This document shows, in pieces, positions 15,599 to 22,636 of a DNA stretch of 23,862 bases; positions within the stretch are counted from its first letter, which is position 1, and each line of letters opens with the position of its first letter. The notes beneath the pieces were generated by a model, which saw nothing but the letters and a program-made list of their open reading frames with translations, had not been told where the DNA came from and did no database searches. The position numbers and the translations under genes are program-made. The DNA comes from Scytonema sp. UIC 10036. Its GTDB lineage: Bacteria; Cyanobacteriota; Cyanobacteriia; Cyanobacteriales; Nostocaceae. Where the stretch lies: assembly GCF_009725235.1 (NCBI RefSeq), contig NZ_WJFC01000207.1, forward strand, positions 1 through 23,862, written 5' to 3'.

Positions 15599-15780
15599 GA
15601 GATTTTACTATCTAAATCTCTGCTAAGTTTTAATCTGTCTATTTCTTGCTGGAGTTCTAATACTCTGTTGTGTAACTCTCGAATGACATTTCCCTGCTCA
15701 ATGATGTTACTCACCAGTTCTTCAGTAGACAACTGGCTGAGAATTTCTCTGTCTTGTTCTTGAGGCAGGTGTTTGTTCAT
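15595..15780 (-). pseudogene. IS66 transposase, N-terminal leucine-zipper fragment
   Basis: Sixty-one residues beginning MNKHLPQEQD. Heptad-like 'VIRELHNRVLELQQEIDRLK' forms the coiled coil found at the start of IS66 transposases. It ends 'SRDLDSKIS' and TGA at the deletion junction, directly followed by the C-terminal fragment. A slightly earlier ATG (15801) is possible. It could still bind transposase or DNA, but this is not shown. Confidence 0.7.
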
Positions 15781-16240
15781 AGTTTCGATGCTCCACCCCA
15801 AGCCTCCCCTTTGTCAATACCTACCACCTAAATCCTGACGACGAATCATTCATCTTCCCCTGCATCCCCTTCCTCCCCTGCATCCCCTGCTCCCCCTGCA
15901 TCCCTCTTTTACCCACCTGAATCCTTACAATTTCTTCAGGGTGAGGATGCCCAGTGCGGATATTTCTTGGTGGTCGCACTCTGAGTACATTTGTGCTATT
16001 TCTAAATACTCTTTAATATCTTTGGGGTTTTGCTCGTAACGTTTGAGTTCCCTGTTGAATTCTATTTTGCCAATGCTCTTTTGGATGATTGCCAATTTTG
16101 ATGAGGCTTCCAGAAGTACCAGGGTGGCTTCTTGGATTTGGGCGAGCCAGAATGAAATATTTTCTTCAAGGGGGAGCTGGCAAAAGATGGCTGAGGTTGC
16201 TATCATAGTCTCAACTAAAGTAATTTTATTGGATATTTCT

Positions 16241-16287
16241 GCCCCCTAAGAGCCGTTAACTTTTTGGGGGAATTTCTATTTATTATA
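16241..16287 (-). promoter_or_regulatory. Promoter -10 and 5'-terminal stem-loop of the disrupted copy
   Basis: TATAAT (16287-16282), then CCCCC (16270-16266), a loop with the same GTTAACGGCTCT, and GGGGG or GGGGGC down to 16241. The 28-nt block from GGGGG through the -10 is identical in the two copies, whereas the DNA between the stem and the ATG has diverged in sequence and length. Confidence 0.55.
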
Positions 16288-16411
16288 CAGCAATACCCGC
16301 TCTTTTTGTGACGCCTTAAAAAAATTAATTTTTAAAGATTGCTTTGTGGTCAGTAGTCCACCACATTTGCTTTGAGGGGTAAAACGATTTTTTTTCTGTG
16401 GTTTTCTATCT

Positions 16412-16490
16412 GGGAATGCAGCACAGCAGGCTGTGTAGAGCGATACAGGAGGCTGAGCCTCTGGTAAGGCATTCCCAGGCTGAGCCACCG
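16412..16490. repeat. Dispersed REP-type repeat (GGGAATGC...GCATTCCC)
   Basis: Arms GGGAATGC (16412-16419) and GCATTCCC (16469-16476) enclose 'ATACAGGAGGCTGAGCCTC'. It is related, in inverted orientation, to 23581-23655, which shares CAGGAGGC, GCCTCC and GGCATTCCCAG. The 442-bp gap between the duplicated gene's promoter and the response regulator holds nothing else I can identify. Confidence 0.7.
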
Positions 16491-16692
16491 GCTCGAGGTG
16501 AACGCCTACATGGGTTGATAATCAAGAGCATTCTACGATATTATGCTTAGTTTGAGGCTACATTCGGTATAGAGAATGGGGTAGGGTCAAAAAAATTGCC
16601 CCATTTCCGATACCGATGGTTTAATGCCTCCTAGAATTCTGCTATTTTATGGCAAAGTCAAAAAACATCCAACTAACGTAAATTGACCTATT

Positions 16693-17373
16693 ATGAGGAT
16701 TCTGCTAGTTGAAGATGAACCAGGGATTGCTCAATTCATCCGTCAAGGTTTAAGAGAAACGGGTTACGCTGTAGATGTTGCTCTTGATGGTAAACAAGGT
16801 AGGGAATATGTCTCCTCTGCTGAATACGACATTATCATCTTAGACATCATGCTACCCAAAATTGATGGGTTGAAGCTACTTGGAGAGTTCCGGAGTCAAA
16901 AAATTCAAACTCCAGTTTTACTGCTTACAGCAAGGGATACTGTAGAAGACCGGGTGGAAGGATTAGATCGGGGCGCAGATGACTACTTGGTCAAACCTTT
17001 TGCATTTTCAGAACTCCTAGCACGTTTGCGGGCTTTGCAACGCCGCCCTCCTCTACAATTTAATACGACGTTGCAAGTTGGGGATTTAACGATGAATGTC
17101 GTTAAAAGAGAAGTTGAGCGTGCAGGGCGTGTGATTGAACTCAGTCCTTTAGAATTTAAACTTTTAGAATATTTGTTGCGTAACTCCAATTCAGTAGTCA
17201 CCCGAACTCAAATAGGAGAACATGTCTGGGATTTTGATTTCTACAGCGATTCCAACATTGTTGATGTATACGTCGGTTATCTCAGACGAAAAATAGACCG
17301 AGGTTTTGACCAGCCACTACTCCATACAGTCAGAGGGGTAGGATATTGCCTGAAATCTTATTCCAATAGTTAA
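16693..17373 (+). CDS. OmpR/CopR-type response regulator
   Basis: A 226-aa two-component response regulator. The receiver domain (1-120) has the acidic pair Glu7/Asp8, phospho-acceptor Asp51 in 'IIILDIMLPKIDG', Thr79 and Lys101 ('LVKPF'). The winged-helix OmpR/PhoB DNA-binding domain (about 130-224) has 'ELSPLEFKLLEYLLRNSNSV' and 'VDVYVGYLRRKID', ending 'TVRGVGYCLKS'. The close resemblance is to the heavy-metal CusR/CopR subgroup, but the signal cannot be read from sequence. The sensor kinase follows after 4 nt, so they are one operon. The next gene downstream is an SbtA-like bicarbonate carrier with palindromic sites in its promoter. Confidence 0.93.
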   Translation: MRILLVEDEPGIAQFIRQGLRETGYAVDVALDGKQGREYVSSAEYDIIILDIMLPKIDGLKLLGEFRSQKIQTPVLLLTARDTVEDRVEGLDRGADDYLVKPFAFSELLARLRALQRRPPLQFNTTLQVGDLTMNVVKREVERAGRVIELSPLEFKLLEYLLRNSNSVVTRTQIGEHVWDFDFYSDSNIVDVYVGYLRRKIDRGFDQPLLHTVRGVGYCLKSYSNS

Positions 17374-17377
17374 TTGT

Positions 17378-18766
17378 ATGTTTTTTTTGCCTTTAAATAA
17401 AAGTACTATTAGGATGCGTCTCACAGCATGGTATATACTGCTTTTGGGGTGTACGCTGGTACTTTTTGGGACTTACCTGTACTTTCAATTAGAACATAAC
17501 CTACTCAGTCAATTAGACAAAGCTTTGCAACTTACTGCATCTGCAACTGTCGCCGAGTTGGTTGAACGGGATGGTCATCCTGCTTTTCACATCACAAATC
17601 AGTCAGAAAATATTACCCGTCAGCTAGCTAATGCTGGGTTTGCCGTGCAGTTAGTTTCACCCAAGGGTGAAATATGGGATGGCATTGGCAGTTATTTAGT
17701 TGTTCCAACGTTTGAAGAAATAAAAACGGGTTACACTAACGTAACCCAACACGATCAAATTTGGCGAGTTTATACTCAACCATTACCTTTATCCCCCACT
17801 GTTGGTTGGTTGCAAGTTGCTCAAACCCTTGAACCAATTTCTAGAGCAACAGAACATCTGCTAACTGTGATGCTTTTTTGTTGTCCTCTGATTGTTTTGA
17901 TGGCAGGGTTTGGAGGATTCTTTTTAGCTGAAGGGGCGTTACGTCCTATGGAACGCATTATCCATACCGCACAGACAATTAGTCCTCATGATTTCACCCA
18001 ACGCATTGGCTATCAAGGTTCAACAGATGAAGTGGGACGATTAGCTATCACCATAGATGGAATGTTAGATCGCCTGCAAGCAGCTTTTGAGCATGAACAA
18101 CGATTTACGGCAGATGTATCTCACGAGTTACGCACACCTCTGACAGTGATTAAAGGACGACTGGGTGTTACTTTAAGCCGAACTCGCACTGTAGAAGAAT
18201 ACGAGAGTACCCTACAAGAATTACAACGGGAGGTCAATCGCTTGATTCGCCTGACGAACAGGCTGCTTTTCTTAACTCGTTTGGAGCAAAGCGAATCCGA
18301 CTACCAATTTAGCTTCACGAATGTTGATTTGAGCGATCTACTGGAAATCCTTATAGAGCAAATTCAGCCGATGGCAGAAATTAAGAGCATTCCGATAAGT
18401 GTTAGTATAGAGCCTTCGCTTTACGTTCCCGGCAACTCCGACCACTTAACCCGCCTGTTTTTAAATTTACTGGATAATGCCATCAAGTATACACCCCATG
18501 AGGGCCTAGTTACGGTGAAAGCACATCGGCACGGGGGACAGGTTCAAGTGATTTTCACGAATACGGGTCAAGGAATTAGAGCCGAACATCTACCCCATCT
18601 CTTTAAGCGTTTTTACCGCGCCGATAGCGATCGCTCCCGCGATACAGGAGGATCGGGATTGGGACTGGCGATCTCCCATGAAATTGTTCGCTTGCATCAG
18701 GGTACTATTGAGGTCACGAGTGAACCCGAGCATATCACAAACTTCATTGTACAATTGCCATGTTAA
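17378..18766 (+). CDS. Membrane sensor histidine kinase
   Basis: A 462-aa kinase with membrane helix 1 at about residues 15-36, a periplasmic region of about 125 aa, membrane helix 2 at about 162-187, and HAMP at about 188-240. HisKA has His249 in 'ADVSHELRTPLTVIKG'. The ATPase domain has the N-box 'NLLDNAIKYTP', 'NTGQGI' and 'GGSGLGLAI' (G boxes). The layout is that of CusS/ManS-type kinases. The periplasmic part has no motif I recognise and lacks an obvious His/Met metal cluster. It starts 4 nt after the response regulator and is presumably its partner. It ends 115 nt before the SbtA-like gene. Confidence 0.93.
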   Translation: MFFLPLNKSTIRMRLTAWYILLLGCTLVLFGTYLYFQLEHNLLSQLDKALQLTASATVAELVERDGHPAFHITNQSENITRQLANAGFAVQLVSPKGEIWDGIGSYLVVPTFEEIKTGYTNVTQHDQIWRVYTQPLPLSPTVGWLQVAQTLEPISRATEHLLTVMLFCCPLIVLMAGFGGFFLAEGALRPMERIIHTAQTISPHDFTQRIGYQGSTDEVGRLAITIDGMLDRLQAAFEHEQRFTADVSHELRTPLTVIKGRLGVTLSRTRTVEEYESTLQELQREVNRLIRLTNRLLFLTRLEQSESDYQFSFTNVDLSDLLEILIEQIQPMAEIKSIPISVSIEPSLYVPGNSDHLTRLFLNLLDNAIKYTPHEGLVTVKAHRHGGQVQVIFTNTGQGIRAEHLPHLFKRFYRADSDRSRDTGGSGLGLAISHEIVRLHQGTIEVTSEPEHITNFIVQLPC

Positions 18767-18780
18767 AGATCGGGACTACC

Positions 18781-18839
18781 TAAGAATATTCTTAAGTCTT
18801 TCTCACGATTTTCTTAAGATCTGTGAACTAACCTATACA
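18781..18839 (+). promoter_or_regulatory. Putative promoter/operator of the SbtA-like gene
   Basis: A 14-bp perfect palindrome TAAGAATATTCTTA (18781-18794) overlaps the first of two direct TTCTTAAG repeats (18789-18796 and 18811-18818), which are exactly 22 bp (two helical turns) apart. A possible -10 TATACA (18834-18839) follows. This spacing suits an OmpR-type dimer pair, and the adjacent response regulator is an obvious candidate, but this is inference. Confidence 0.45.
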
Positions 18840-18881
18840 TCAGTTCATCAAGATTCATAACTCTTAGGTAAGAAAATAACA

Positions 18882-19856
18882 ATGGATGGCAGTTTAGTCC
18901 TATCTAACATCCTGAATCCACCAGTTTTATTCTTTTTCGCGGGAATGCTGGCGGCCCTGTTGAAGTCTGACTTAGAAATCCCTCAACCCTTACCCAAACT
19001 ATTCTCGCTTTACTTACTTTTAGCTATCGGGTTTAAGGGAGGACATGAACTAGCAGAAAGTGGGATTAACTGGCAAATCGCCATTACTATTATAGCGGCT
19101 ATTCTCATGGCTGCAATAGTCCCGGTATATACCTTCTTTATCCTGAGAATCAAACTTGACCAATATAACGCAGCTGCGATCGCATCCACCTACGGTTCCA
19201 TCAGTGCAGTCACTTTTATTACAGCTAGTTCTTTCCTCGAAAAAATGCACATAACCTACGGAGGGCATATGGTTGCAGCACTAGCCATCATGGAATCTCC
19301 GGCTATTATTGTTGGTTTAATTCTCCTGAGAGTCTTTGGTGCTAAGGCAGAAAGTGAAGAACAGTTTTCTTGGGGAAACGTTCTGCGCGAGGCTTTTTTA
19401 AATGGCTCTGTTTTTCTACTCATTAGCAGTTTGATCGTTGGATTGCTGACGGGAGAACAAGGTATGGAGAGGTTATACCCGTTCACTAATGAAATTTTTT
19501 ACGGTGTGCTGACCTTCTTTTTACTCGATATGGGATTGGTTGCAGCTAGAAGAATTAGAGACTTGGGGAAAACAGGTTCTTTCTTGATAGCATTTTCCAT
19601 CTTCATACCAGTTGCGAATGGGATCTTAGGAGTTTTGATATCAAAAGTTTTAGGTATGGGAGAAGGAAATGGTTTGTTGTTCGCGGTTTTATGTGCAAGT
19701 GCTTCTTATATCGCAGTTCCTGCAGCTATGAGATTAACAGTTCCCGAAGCTAACCCCAGCCTATATGTATCTATGGCTCTGGCTTTGACATTTCCCTTCA
19801 ACATTATCGTAGGAATTCCTCTCTACTTGCAAATTGTAAATCTTGTTGGTGCATAA
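18882..19856 (+). CDS. SbtA-like sodium-dependent bicarbonate transporter family permease
   Basis: A 324-aa inner-membrane protein of the SbtA (Sbt_1, formerly DUF897) family, with about ten helices in two inverted halves. Family landmarks are visible: 'GFKGGHELAES' (helix 2), 'ASTYGSISAVTFITASSFLE' (compare GGLFGAVSGSTMAA of SbtA), 'AIMESPAIIVGLIL', and 'CASASYIAVPAAMRLTVPEA' then 'NPSLY' (compare ASSSDISGPPTLR..PSANPS). It is about 50 aa shorter than Synechocystis SbtA because the cytoplasmic loop after helix 5 is short. No sbtB regulator gene follows. It is probably a divergent paralog; bicarbonate as substrate is inferred from family and from neighbours. A hairpin at 19871-19892 follows. 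Confidence 0.85.
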   Translation: MDGSLVLSNILNPPVLFFFAGMLAALLKSDLEIPQPLPKLFSLYLLLAIGFKGGHELAESGINWQIAITIIAAILMAAIVPVYTFFILRIKLDQYNAAAIASTYGSISAVTFITASSFLEKMHITYGGHMVAALAIMESPAIIVGLILLRVFGAKAESEEQFSWGNVLREAFLNGSVFLLISSLIVGLLTGEQGMERLYPFTNEIFYGVLTFFLLDMGLVAARRIRDLGKTGSFLIAFSIFIPVANGILGVLISKVLGMGEGNGLLFAVLCASASYIAVPAAMRLTVPEANPSLYVSMALALTFPFNIIVGIPLYLQIVNLVGA

Positions 19857-19870
19857 ACTATACAGCTTGC

Positions 19871-19892
19871 CAAGTAGATAAATAGCTACTTG
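19871..19892 (+). terminator. Hairpin after the SbtA-like gene
   Basis: Perfect arms CAAGTAG (19871-19877) and CTACTTG (19886-19892), 14 nt past the stop. Only a weak T content follows, so it may protect the mRNA end instead of terminating by itself. Confidence 0.4.
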
Positions 19893-20159
19893 AGTAAATT
19901 CTAAATCAATCAGTACAAGTATTCATGACTAGTTCATTCGTGGCAATTTAAGAGAGCACACTCTTTGTCAATAAGCAATGAAACTGAAAATTTTTGAGAG
20001 ACTTTGTAGAAAACTTACAATTTCAGGAAAATTTCCACATAATCTTTATATCTGTCTCTCCAGAATCCAGTTAAAGTTCTGATAATAGGTGAATTAAATA
20101 CCTGAACTCGAACTCTCTATTCAGCATAATTGCTTATTAACTTTAGAAGTGCTATCTTA

Positions 20160-20240
20160 ACCAGTCACGAATGCGACTGGTCTGTAGTTGCTTTAAACGC
20201 GTTCGCCGCTAGCGTGCTGTAGGTTAGACAGCGCAACTAC
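20160..20240. repeat. Double stem-loop repeat
   Basis: Arms ACCAGTC/GACTGGT (20160-20166, 20175-20181), then GTAGTTGC/GCAACTAC (20184-20191, 20233-20240). The second encloses 'AACGCGTTCGCCGCTAGCGT' and resembles fragments dispersed in Nostocales intergenic DNA. Confidence 0.5.
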
Positions 20241-20321
20241 TAACAAAGTTTAGAAATTTTCCCCGCTCTTTACACAATCGTGTTTTTTCACCAATCTACT
20301 TAATTATTGGTGTAACCACTA

Positions 20322-20389
20322 AATGAACTGGATGAACATTATGGTGCGACTACGGAATGAACTAAATCAACATTGTGGTGCGACTACCA
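20322..20389 (+). repeat. Tandem 34-bp direct repeat upstream of carbonic anhydrase
   Basis: Two units (20322-20355 and 20356-20389) match at 28 of 34 positions. Each starts AATGAACT and ends with TGGTGCGACTAC. The second unit ends 30 nt before the carbonic anhydrase ATG, so the repeat is in its leader or promoter. Confidence 0.7.
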
Positions 20390-20419
20390 AGCAAACCAAA
20401 AGTAAGGGAACAATGAGAT

Positions 20420-21103
20420 ATGAACTCCACAATGCCAGTCAAACGAATCATCAAAGGGCTTAATGAATTTCAAACCAACTATTTCACTATTCATCAGGAA
20501 ATGTTTCGTCAGTTATCTCAAGGACAAACTCCTGAAATTCTCTTTATAACCTGTTGTGATTCCCGCATCGATCCAAATTTATTAACTCAAACAAAACCGG
20601 GAGAGCTTTTTATCATCCGGAATTTAGGTAATATTATTCCACCCCACGGTAGTTCAACTAGTGAAGGTGCTGCAATTGAATATGCTGTTTCAGACTTAAA
20701 CATTAAACATATTATTGTTTGCGGTCATTCTCACTGCGGTAGTATGAAAGCAATTCTACAATTAAACAATTTATCTGATGAGATGCCTTTAGTTCATAAC
20801 TGGTTAAAGCGTCATGCGGAGTCTACTCGTCGCCTTTTACGAGAAAACTATCACGGCTGCGATGTAGAAACCCTGCTAAAAATAGCTGTCGAACAGAATG
20901 TTCTGATTCAAATTGCCAACTTAGAAACTTATCCCGTGGTTCGTTCTAAATTACACGGTGATAAATTGTCTCTTCATGCCTGGGTTTATCAAATAGAAAC
21001 AGGAGAAATATCTGCTTATGATGCCAAAAATAGTAAGTTTGTGCCGCTTAGTTCAGATCCTTTTCCCGTTCCCGATCCTTTAGCTTGTTTACAAGCTAGT
21101 TAA
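20420..21103 (+). CDS. Beta-carbonic anhydrase
   Basis: A 227-aa beta-class carbonic anhydrase (CO2 + H2O to HCO3- + H+). The zinc ligands and catalytic pair are seen: Cys45, Asp47 and Arg49 in 'TCCDSRIDP', then His103 and Cys106 in 'VCGHSHCGSM'. 'GELFIIRNLGNIIPP' (61-75) and 'SEGAAIEYAV' (81-90) are also typical. The C-terminal 'LHAWVYQIETGEISAYD' is the usual last strand. There is no signal peptide, so it is cytoplasmic or carboxysomal. Its length fits the prokaryotic EcaB/IcfA-like forms without long extensions. The start is the first ATG; a second at 20432 is possible. It lies between the SbtA-like carrier and pxcA on the same strand, consistent with inorganic-carbon supply. Confidence 0.94.
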   Translation: MNSTMPVKRIIKGLNEFQTNYFTIHQEMFRQLSQGQTPEILFITCCDSRIDPNLLTQTKPGELFIIRNLGNIIPPHGSSTSEGAAIEYAVSDLNIKHIIVCGHSHCGSMKAILQLNNLSDEMPLVHNWLKRHAESTRRLLRENYHGCDVETLLKIAVEQNVLIQIANLETYPVVRSKLHGDKLSLHAWVYQIETGEISAYDAKNSKFVPLSSDPFPVPDPLACLQAS

Positions 21104-21132
21104 TCTTTTGAAGAATTTCTATTTGTTTTTTT

Positions 21133-21231
21133 AAAGTAGGTAGGAGACAAATAGAGAGAATTTCAATACCAACATTTTTCTAACTTTACTTTCTCTTGGA
21201 ATTTTCATGTAAAATATAATCTACCTACTTT
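21133..21231 (+). terminator. Inverted repeat with T-run between carbonic anhydrase and pxcA
   Basis: Perfect 11-bp arms AAAGTAGGTAG (21133-21143) and CTACCTACTTT (21221-21231), followed by a T-run ending at 21235. The loop is 77 nt. A -10-like TATAAT (21215-21220) lies just before the second arm, so the end of one transcript and the start of pxcA appear to overlap. Confidence 0.45.
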
Positions 21232-21257
21232 TTTTGAATAGTACATCTACCAAAGAT

Positions 21258-22550
21258 ATGAAAAATTACGTAAATGCTTCGAGGTCAGATAAGTTAGTTA
21301 ACAAAATCAATAATGTTCTTTATGAAAGCTCTCAATGGCTTTTTAACACACCTGAAAGAGCATTAGATCAGGCATATCAAATGGCGCTCAAAATTAAAGA
21401 TATTGAGTTGAAACATTTTGGGGGTGACAAAGTTCCCATTCAATCAAGTGAGTACAGCCAAAATTTCTTAGAATGTTTTCAAATAGACGTTGAAAAATAC
21501 TTAAATACAATCAAAATAAGGATTGCAGAATTTAAGACAAGCCGATTTTTTCAAAAAAACCCAAATTACGCATTTTTAGAGAAACTCAAGTTGATAGACG
21601 AGGTTCTTACAAAATACAACAATTGGGATGTTGAAATATCTACATTTAAAGCTACGGATTCTACTCAAAAATCTGTTGTTTCACCCATAGAAAATCAACA
21701 ACCACGCTCAAAAAAATTATCTCAACCAAGTCTGAAAGATGTCACTCCTGTGACAAAGAAAACTGGTGTTCTTCCACGCTCCATTGGGAGAACAATTCAG
21801 AAAATCACAAATGATATGAGTCCGAGTTCTGAAGAAGATTTAGTCAGAAACTATCAGGTGTCTCGTCAAACAACCAGGCTAGCTATAAACTTTTTACTAT
21901 TGTTAATCGTTACTCCTCTTTTGACTCAAGCAGTTTCAAAGCAGTTTTTGATTCTTCCTCTTGTAGAACATTATCGAGGGAGTGAGAGTACACCTATTTT
22001 TCTTAACCACGAAATGAAAGAGGAAGCTCTCGAAGAATTGCAGTTTTTTGAAGAGGAAATAAAGTTTGAGAGATTGCTGAAAAATTCTCCTCATATTACT
22101 GCAGAACTGGTTGAAGAAAAAGTATTAGCGAAGGTAAATGAGATAGCTGAAGAGTTTAAACATAAAAGCAATAGCGCGGTTGCGAACGTTTTTGCAGACT
22201 TAATCGGCTTAGTTGCTTTTGCAGGCGTTGTCGTGACAAACAAAAGAGGTATAGCCGCCATTAAAAATCTCCTCAATGAGATTGTCTATGGTTTGAGTGA
22301 CAGCGCCAAAGCATTCATCATTATTTTAGTCACAGATATTTTCGTAGGATTCCATTCACAACATGGATGGGAAGTCATTTTGGAAAGTACGGCAAGTCAC
22401 CTAGGTATTCCTGCAGATAGAAATGCTATTTTCCTGTTTATTGCAACATTCCCTGTTCTTCTAGATACCATAGTCAAGTACTGGATTTTCCGCTATCTGA
22501 ATCAGGTATCACCTTCAGCAGTAGCAACACTCAAAAATATGAATGAGTAA
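21258..22550 (+). CDS. pxcA: Proton extrusion protein PxcA (CemA family)
   Basis: A 430-aa protein from the ATG at 21258; a TTG 24 nt earlier is less likely. PxcA (CotA, CemA homolog) is a plasma-membrane protein needed for light-induced Na+-dependent H+ extrusion and indirectly for CO2 uptake. The soluble N-terminal part has 'SSQWLFNTPERALDQAYQMA' and 'LKIKDIELKHFGG', which are diagnostic. A low-complexity linker with Lys, Ser and Pro follows. The C-terminal half has four membrane segments: 'INFLLLLIVTPLLTQAV', 'FADLIGLVAFAGVVV', 'AFIIILVTDIFVGFHS' and 'AIFLFIATFPVLLDTIV'. The soluble stretch between helices 1 and 2 is acidic and coiled-coil-like. The gene follows the beta-carbonic anhydrase and ends in a strong terminator. 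Confidence 0.93.
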   Translation: MKNYVNASRSDKLVNKINNVLYESSQWLFNTPERALDQAYQMALKIKDIELKHFGGDKVPIQSSEYSQNFLECFQIDVEKYLNTIKIRIAEFKTSRFFQKNPNYAFLEKLKLIDEVLTKYNNWDVEISTFKATDSTQKSVVSPIENQQPRSKKLSQPSLKDVTPVTKKTGVLPRSIGRTIQKITNDMSPSSEEDLVRNYQVSRQTTRLAINFLLLLIVTPLLTQAVSKQFLILPLVEHYRGSESTPIFLNHEMKEEALEELQFFEEEIKFERLLKNSPHITAELVEEKVLAKVNEIAEEFKHKSNSAVANVFADLIGLVAFAGVVVTNKRGIAAIKNLLNEIVYGLSDSAKAFIIILVTDIFVGFHSQHGWEVILESTASHLGIPADRNAIFLFIATFPVLLDTIVKYWIFRYLNQVSPSAVATLKNMNE

Positions 22551-22580
22551 AGAATTTTAAGAGTTGAAATTTGCCTTGTA

Positions 22581-22636
22581 GGTGAATGCAATCTACTAGT
22601 GTATAGCGCTGTCTCATAGATTGTATTCGCCTTTTT
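22581..22636 (+). terminator. Intrinsic terminator of pxcA
   Basis: GGTGAATGCAATCT (22581-22594) pairs with AGATTGTATTCGCC (22618-22631) over all 14 positions if two G-U wobbles are allowed, and is followed directly by TTTTT (22632-22636). It lies 30 nt after the stop codon. The 23-nt loop is longish but the stem and T-run are convincing. Confidence 0.7.

Larger units (their letters stand above)
14691..15928. mobile_element. IS66-type element (1238 bp) with 8-bp target duplication
   Basis: The ends are GTAAGATTCAGGTG (14691-14704) and the inverse of GTAAGGATTCAGGTG (15914-15928), inverted repeats differing by one base. The direct repeat AATTTCTT flanks the element at 14683-14690 and 15929-15936. 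Ends beginning GTAA and 8-bp duplications are hallmarks of the IS66 family (established), and the transposase fragments inside agree. Both ends carry inward-facing copies of GGATGCAGGGG. Full IS66 transposases are about 450-550 aa; here only about 60 N-terminal and about 149 C-terminal residues remain, so the element cannot move by itself but might be moved by a related transposase. It also carries an S23-type gene. Confidence 0.88.
14223..16206 (-). pseudogene. Second copy of the 410-aa gene, deleted in the middle and interrupted by an IS66-type element
   Basis: The 5' part (16206-15929) matches residues 1-93 of the intact paralog almost throughout. The 3' part (14682-14223) begins 'RPSLTPVRDALENLTDI' and ends with the conserved C-terminal domain. 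Removing the element (14691-15928) and one copy of the 8-bp duplication AATTTCTT restores a continuous 245-codon frame across the junction (...KKL-IRPSLTP...). Relative to the 410-aa paralog about 165 codons (roughly residues 124-290) are missing in frame. The gene was therefore first shortened, or was always the short form, and later disrupted. The 93-aa N-terminal piece now ends at a TAA provided by the element's GTAAG end; the 3' part has an internal ATG at 14582 (119 aa). Confidence 0.85.
19893..20419. other. 527-bp non-coding region before carbonic anhydrase
   Basis: I looked for an sbtB-like frame and found none. The region is AT-rich, then carries stem-loops (20160-20240 and CACCAAT/ATTGGTG at 20289-20312) and a 34-bp tandem repeat directly before the carbonic anhydrase gene. 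No promoter is obvious. Confidence 0.5.

Noticed and set aside
16276..16488. A 70-codon minus-strand frame starting 'MAQPGNALPEAQPPVSLYTA'
   Set aside because: It lies within the dispersed REP-type repeat at 16412-16490 and runs into the duplicated promoter. Such frames are by-products of the repeat.
19893..20419. A possible sbtB gene after the SbtA-like carrier
   Set aside because: No frame of about 100 codons and no PII-like motif exists in this interval on either strand.
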